DNA of 13,678 nucleotides, from the NCBI GenBank assembly GCA_965662885.1, contig CBFIJI010000053.1, positions 1 to 13,678 on the forward strand, written 5' to 3'. A program made the translations under genes and the position numbers. Below, piece after piece: positions 13,181 through 13,678 of this stretch. This DNA comes from CBFIJI01 sp965662885. Its GTDB lineage: Bacteria; Bacteroidota; Bacteroidia; Flavobacteriales; Flavobacteriaceae. The stretch's first letter is position 1. The number at the start of each line of letters is the position of its first letter. The notes beneath the pieces were generated by a model. That model searched no databases. It was given only the letters and a program-made list of their open reading frames with translations, and had not been told where the DNA came from.

Positions 13181-13678
13181 TTGCTGAAGCATTTAAAAAT
13201 TAACAATTTCGCTTTAATCGATGAGCTTGATGTCAGCTTTTCTGATGGCATGACTACCATTACAGGTGAGACAGGTGCAGGAAAATCCATTCTATTGGGA
13301 GGGCTTTTTTTGGTTTTGGGAAAGCGTGCTGACTTAAGCACGATTATGGACACCTCCAAGAAATGTATAGTAGAGGCCGTCTTTGAAATCACCAACTATG
13401 ATCTAAAGGGCTTTTTTAAAAAAGAAAACTTGGATTATGAAGCGGAAACAATCATTCGAAGAGAAATCAATCCTTCTGGAAAATCTAGAGCCTTTATTAA
13501 TGACACTCCTGTGACATTAAAAGTTTTGGAACAATTAAGTGAAGTCCTAATTGATGTCCATTCACAACACGAAACACAGTCGCTTCTTTTACCAGAAAAT
13601 CAGTTTTTAGTTTTGGATGCAATTGCTGAAAACAATGATAATATCTCCCAATACCAAATTCAATTAAAGGTGTTTTTA
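13181..13678 (+). CDS. recN: DNA repair protein RecN, N-terminal part (runs off window end)
   Basis: RecN is an SMC-like ATPase acting in double-strand break repair. The visible 166 residues match its N-terminal half-ATPase. LKINNFALIDELDVSF is the family opening. GETGAGKS (29-36) is the Walker A with Lys35, followed by ILLGGLFLVLGKRAD. REINPSGKSRAFIND and IDVHSQHE (124-131) are the conserved blocks before the coiled coil. The start codon must be non-canonical. Upstream of TTG 13181 the frame has no ATG or GTG back to a stop at 13157-13159, and a start further inside would cut into the first strand. A TTG start gives MLKHLKINNF, which fits the family N-terminus. The gene continues past the window, so the coiled-coil middle and Walker B are not seen. 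Confidence 0.93.
   Translation, partial: MLKHLKINNFALIDELDVSFSDGMTTITGETGAGKSILLGGLFLVLGKRADLSTIMDTSKKCIVEAVFEITNYDLKGFFKKENLDYEAETIIRREINPSGKSRAFINDTPVTLKVLEQLSEVLIDVHSQHETQSLLLPENQFLVLDAIAENNDNISQYQIQLKVFL

Noticed and set aside
13150..13395. Minus-strand open frame opposite recN
   Set aside because: It is the shadow of the recN Walker A region, where the sense strand gives an unmistakable RecN protein.
1..13678. A novel defence, mobile or biosynthetic system
   Set aside because: I looked for direct repeats, att-like sites, transposase, toxin-antitoxin, nuclease and CRISPR signatures and for unexplained gene clusters; every sizeable frame belongs to a housekeeping family or the single DUF6913-like gene.

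Overview
The window is an ordinary, densely coded piece of a low-GC Bacteroidota chromosome, most likely from a member of the Flavobacteriaceae. The evidence is the gene content (a PorD/DUF4835-type secretion protein, a Bacteroidota-type RNA polymerase omega subunit, a DUF6913-like gene next to dapA), the gene order dnaA - LMW phosphatase - short RsmI-like methyltransferase and bamD - rpoZ - coaBC - porD - recN, and promoter boxes of the Bacteroidota type (TAnnTTTG), with few Shine-Dalgarno-like sites. Sixteen protein genes cover almost everything. I see no rRNA, tRNA, CRISPR array, insertion sequence, prophage or sign of recent transfer, and no gene-free stretch longer than 218 bases.

Layout. 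Bases 1-611 (+) hold the 3' end of mltG (peptidoglycan glycan-strand termination). It converges on, and overlaps, a minus-strand operon (600-3206) transcribed dnaA -> LMW protein-tyrosine phosphatase -> short RsmI-like methyltransferase. Bases 3207-3424 are a very AT-rich divergent intergenic region with an A11 tract, a T13 tract and inverted repeats. It is the natural place to look for the replication origin, although I see no DnaA boxes in it. A YbgC-like thioesterase (+) follows and converges on ribD (-, riboflavin synthesis) with a 23-base overlap.

From 4933 everything is on the plus strand. A GNAT acetyltransferase, prmC (release factor methylation) and ligA (NAD-dependent DNA ligase) form a tight run with abutting or overlapping ends. 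A new promoter at about 8351 starts a DUF6913-like unknown gene plus dapA (lysine/diaminopimelate synthesis). Another promoter at about 9854 starts bamD - rpoZ - coaBC - porD (outer-membrane assembly, transcription, coenzyme A synthesis, type IX secretion). A further promoter box at 13151 precedes recN (DNA repair), which runs off the window end and appears to start at TTG.

I did not find a new multi-gene system. The observations most worth a second look are: (a) the CoaC half of CoaBC has Asp where the family has the PAMN Asn and Ser where the family has the substrate-loop Cys; (b) promoters placed so close to start codons that the DUF6913-like and bamD transcripts should be leaderless or nearly so; (c) the repeat-rich, DnaA-box-free dnaA upstream region; (d) convergent genes whose coding ends overlap with no room for terminators; (e) a short RsmI-like protein and a phosphatase translationally linked to dnaA.
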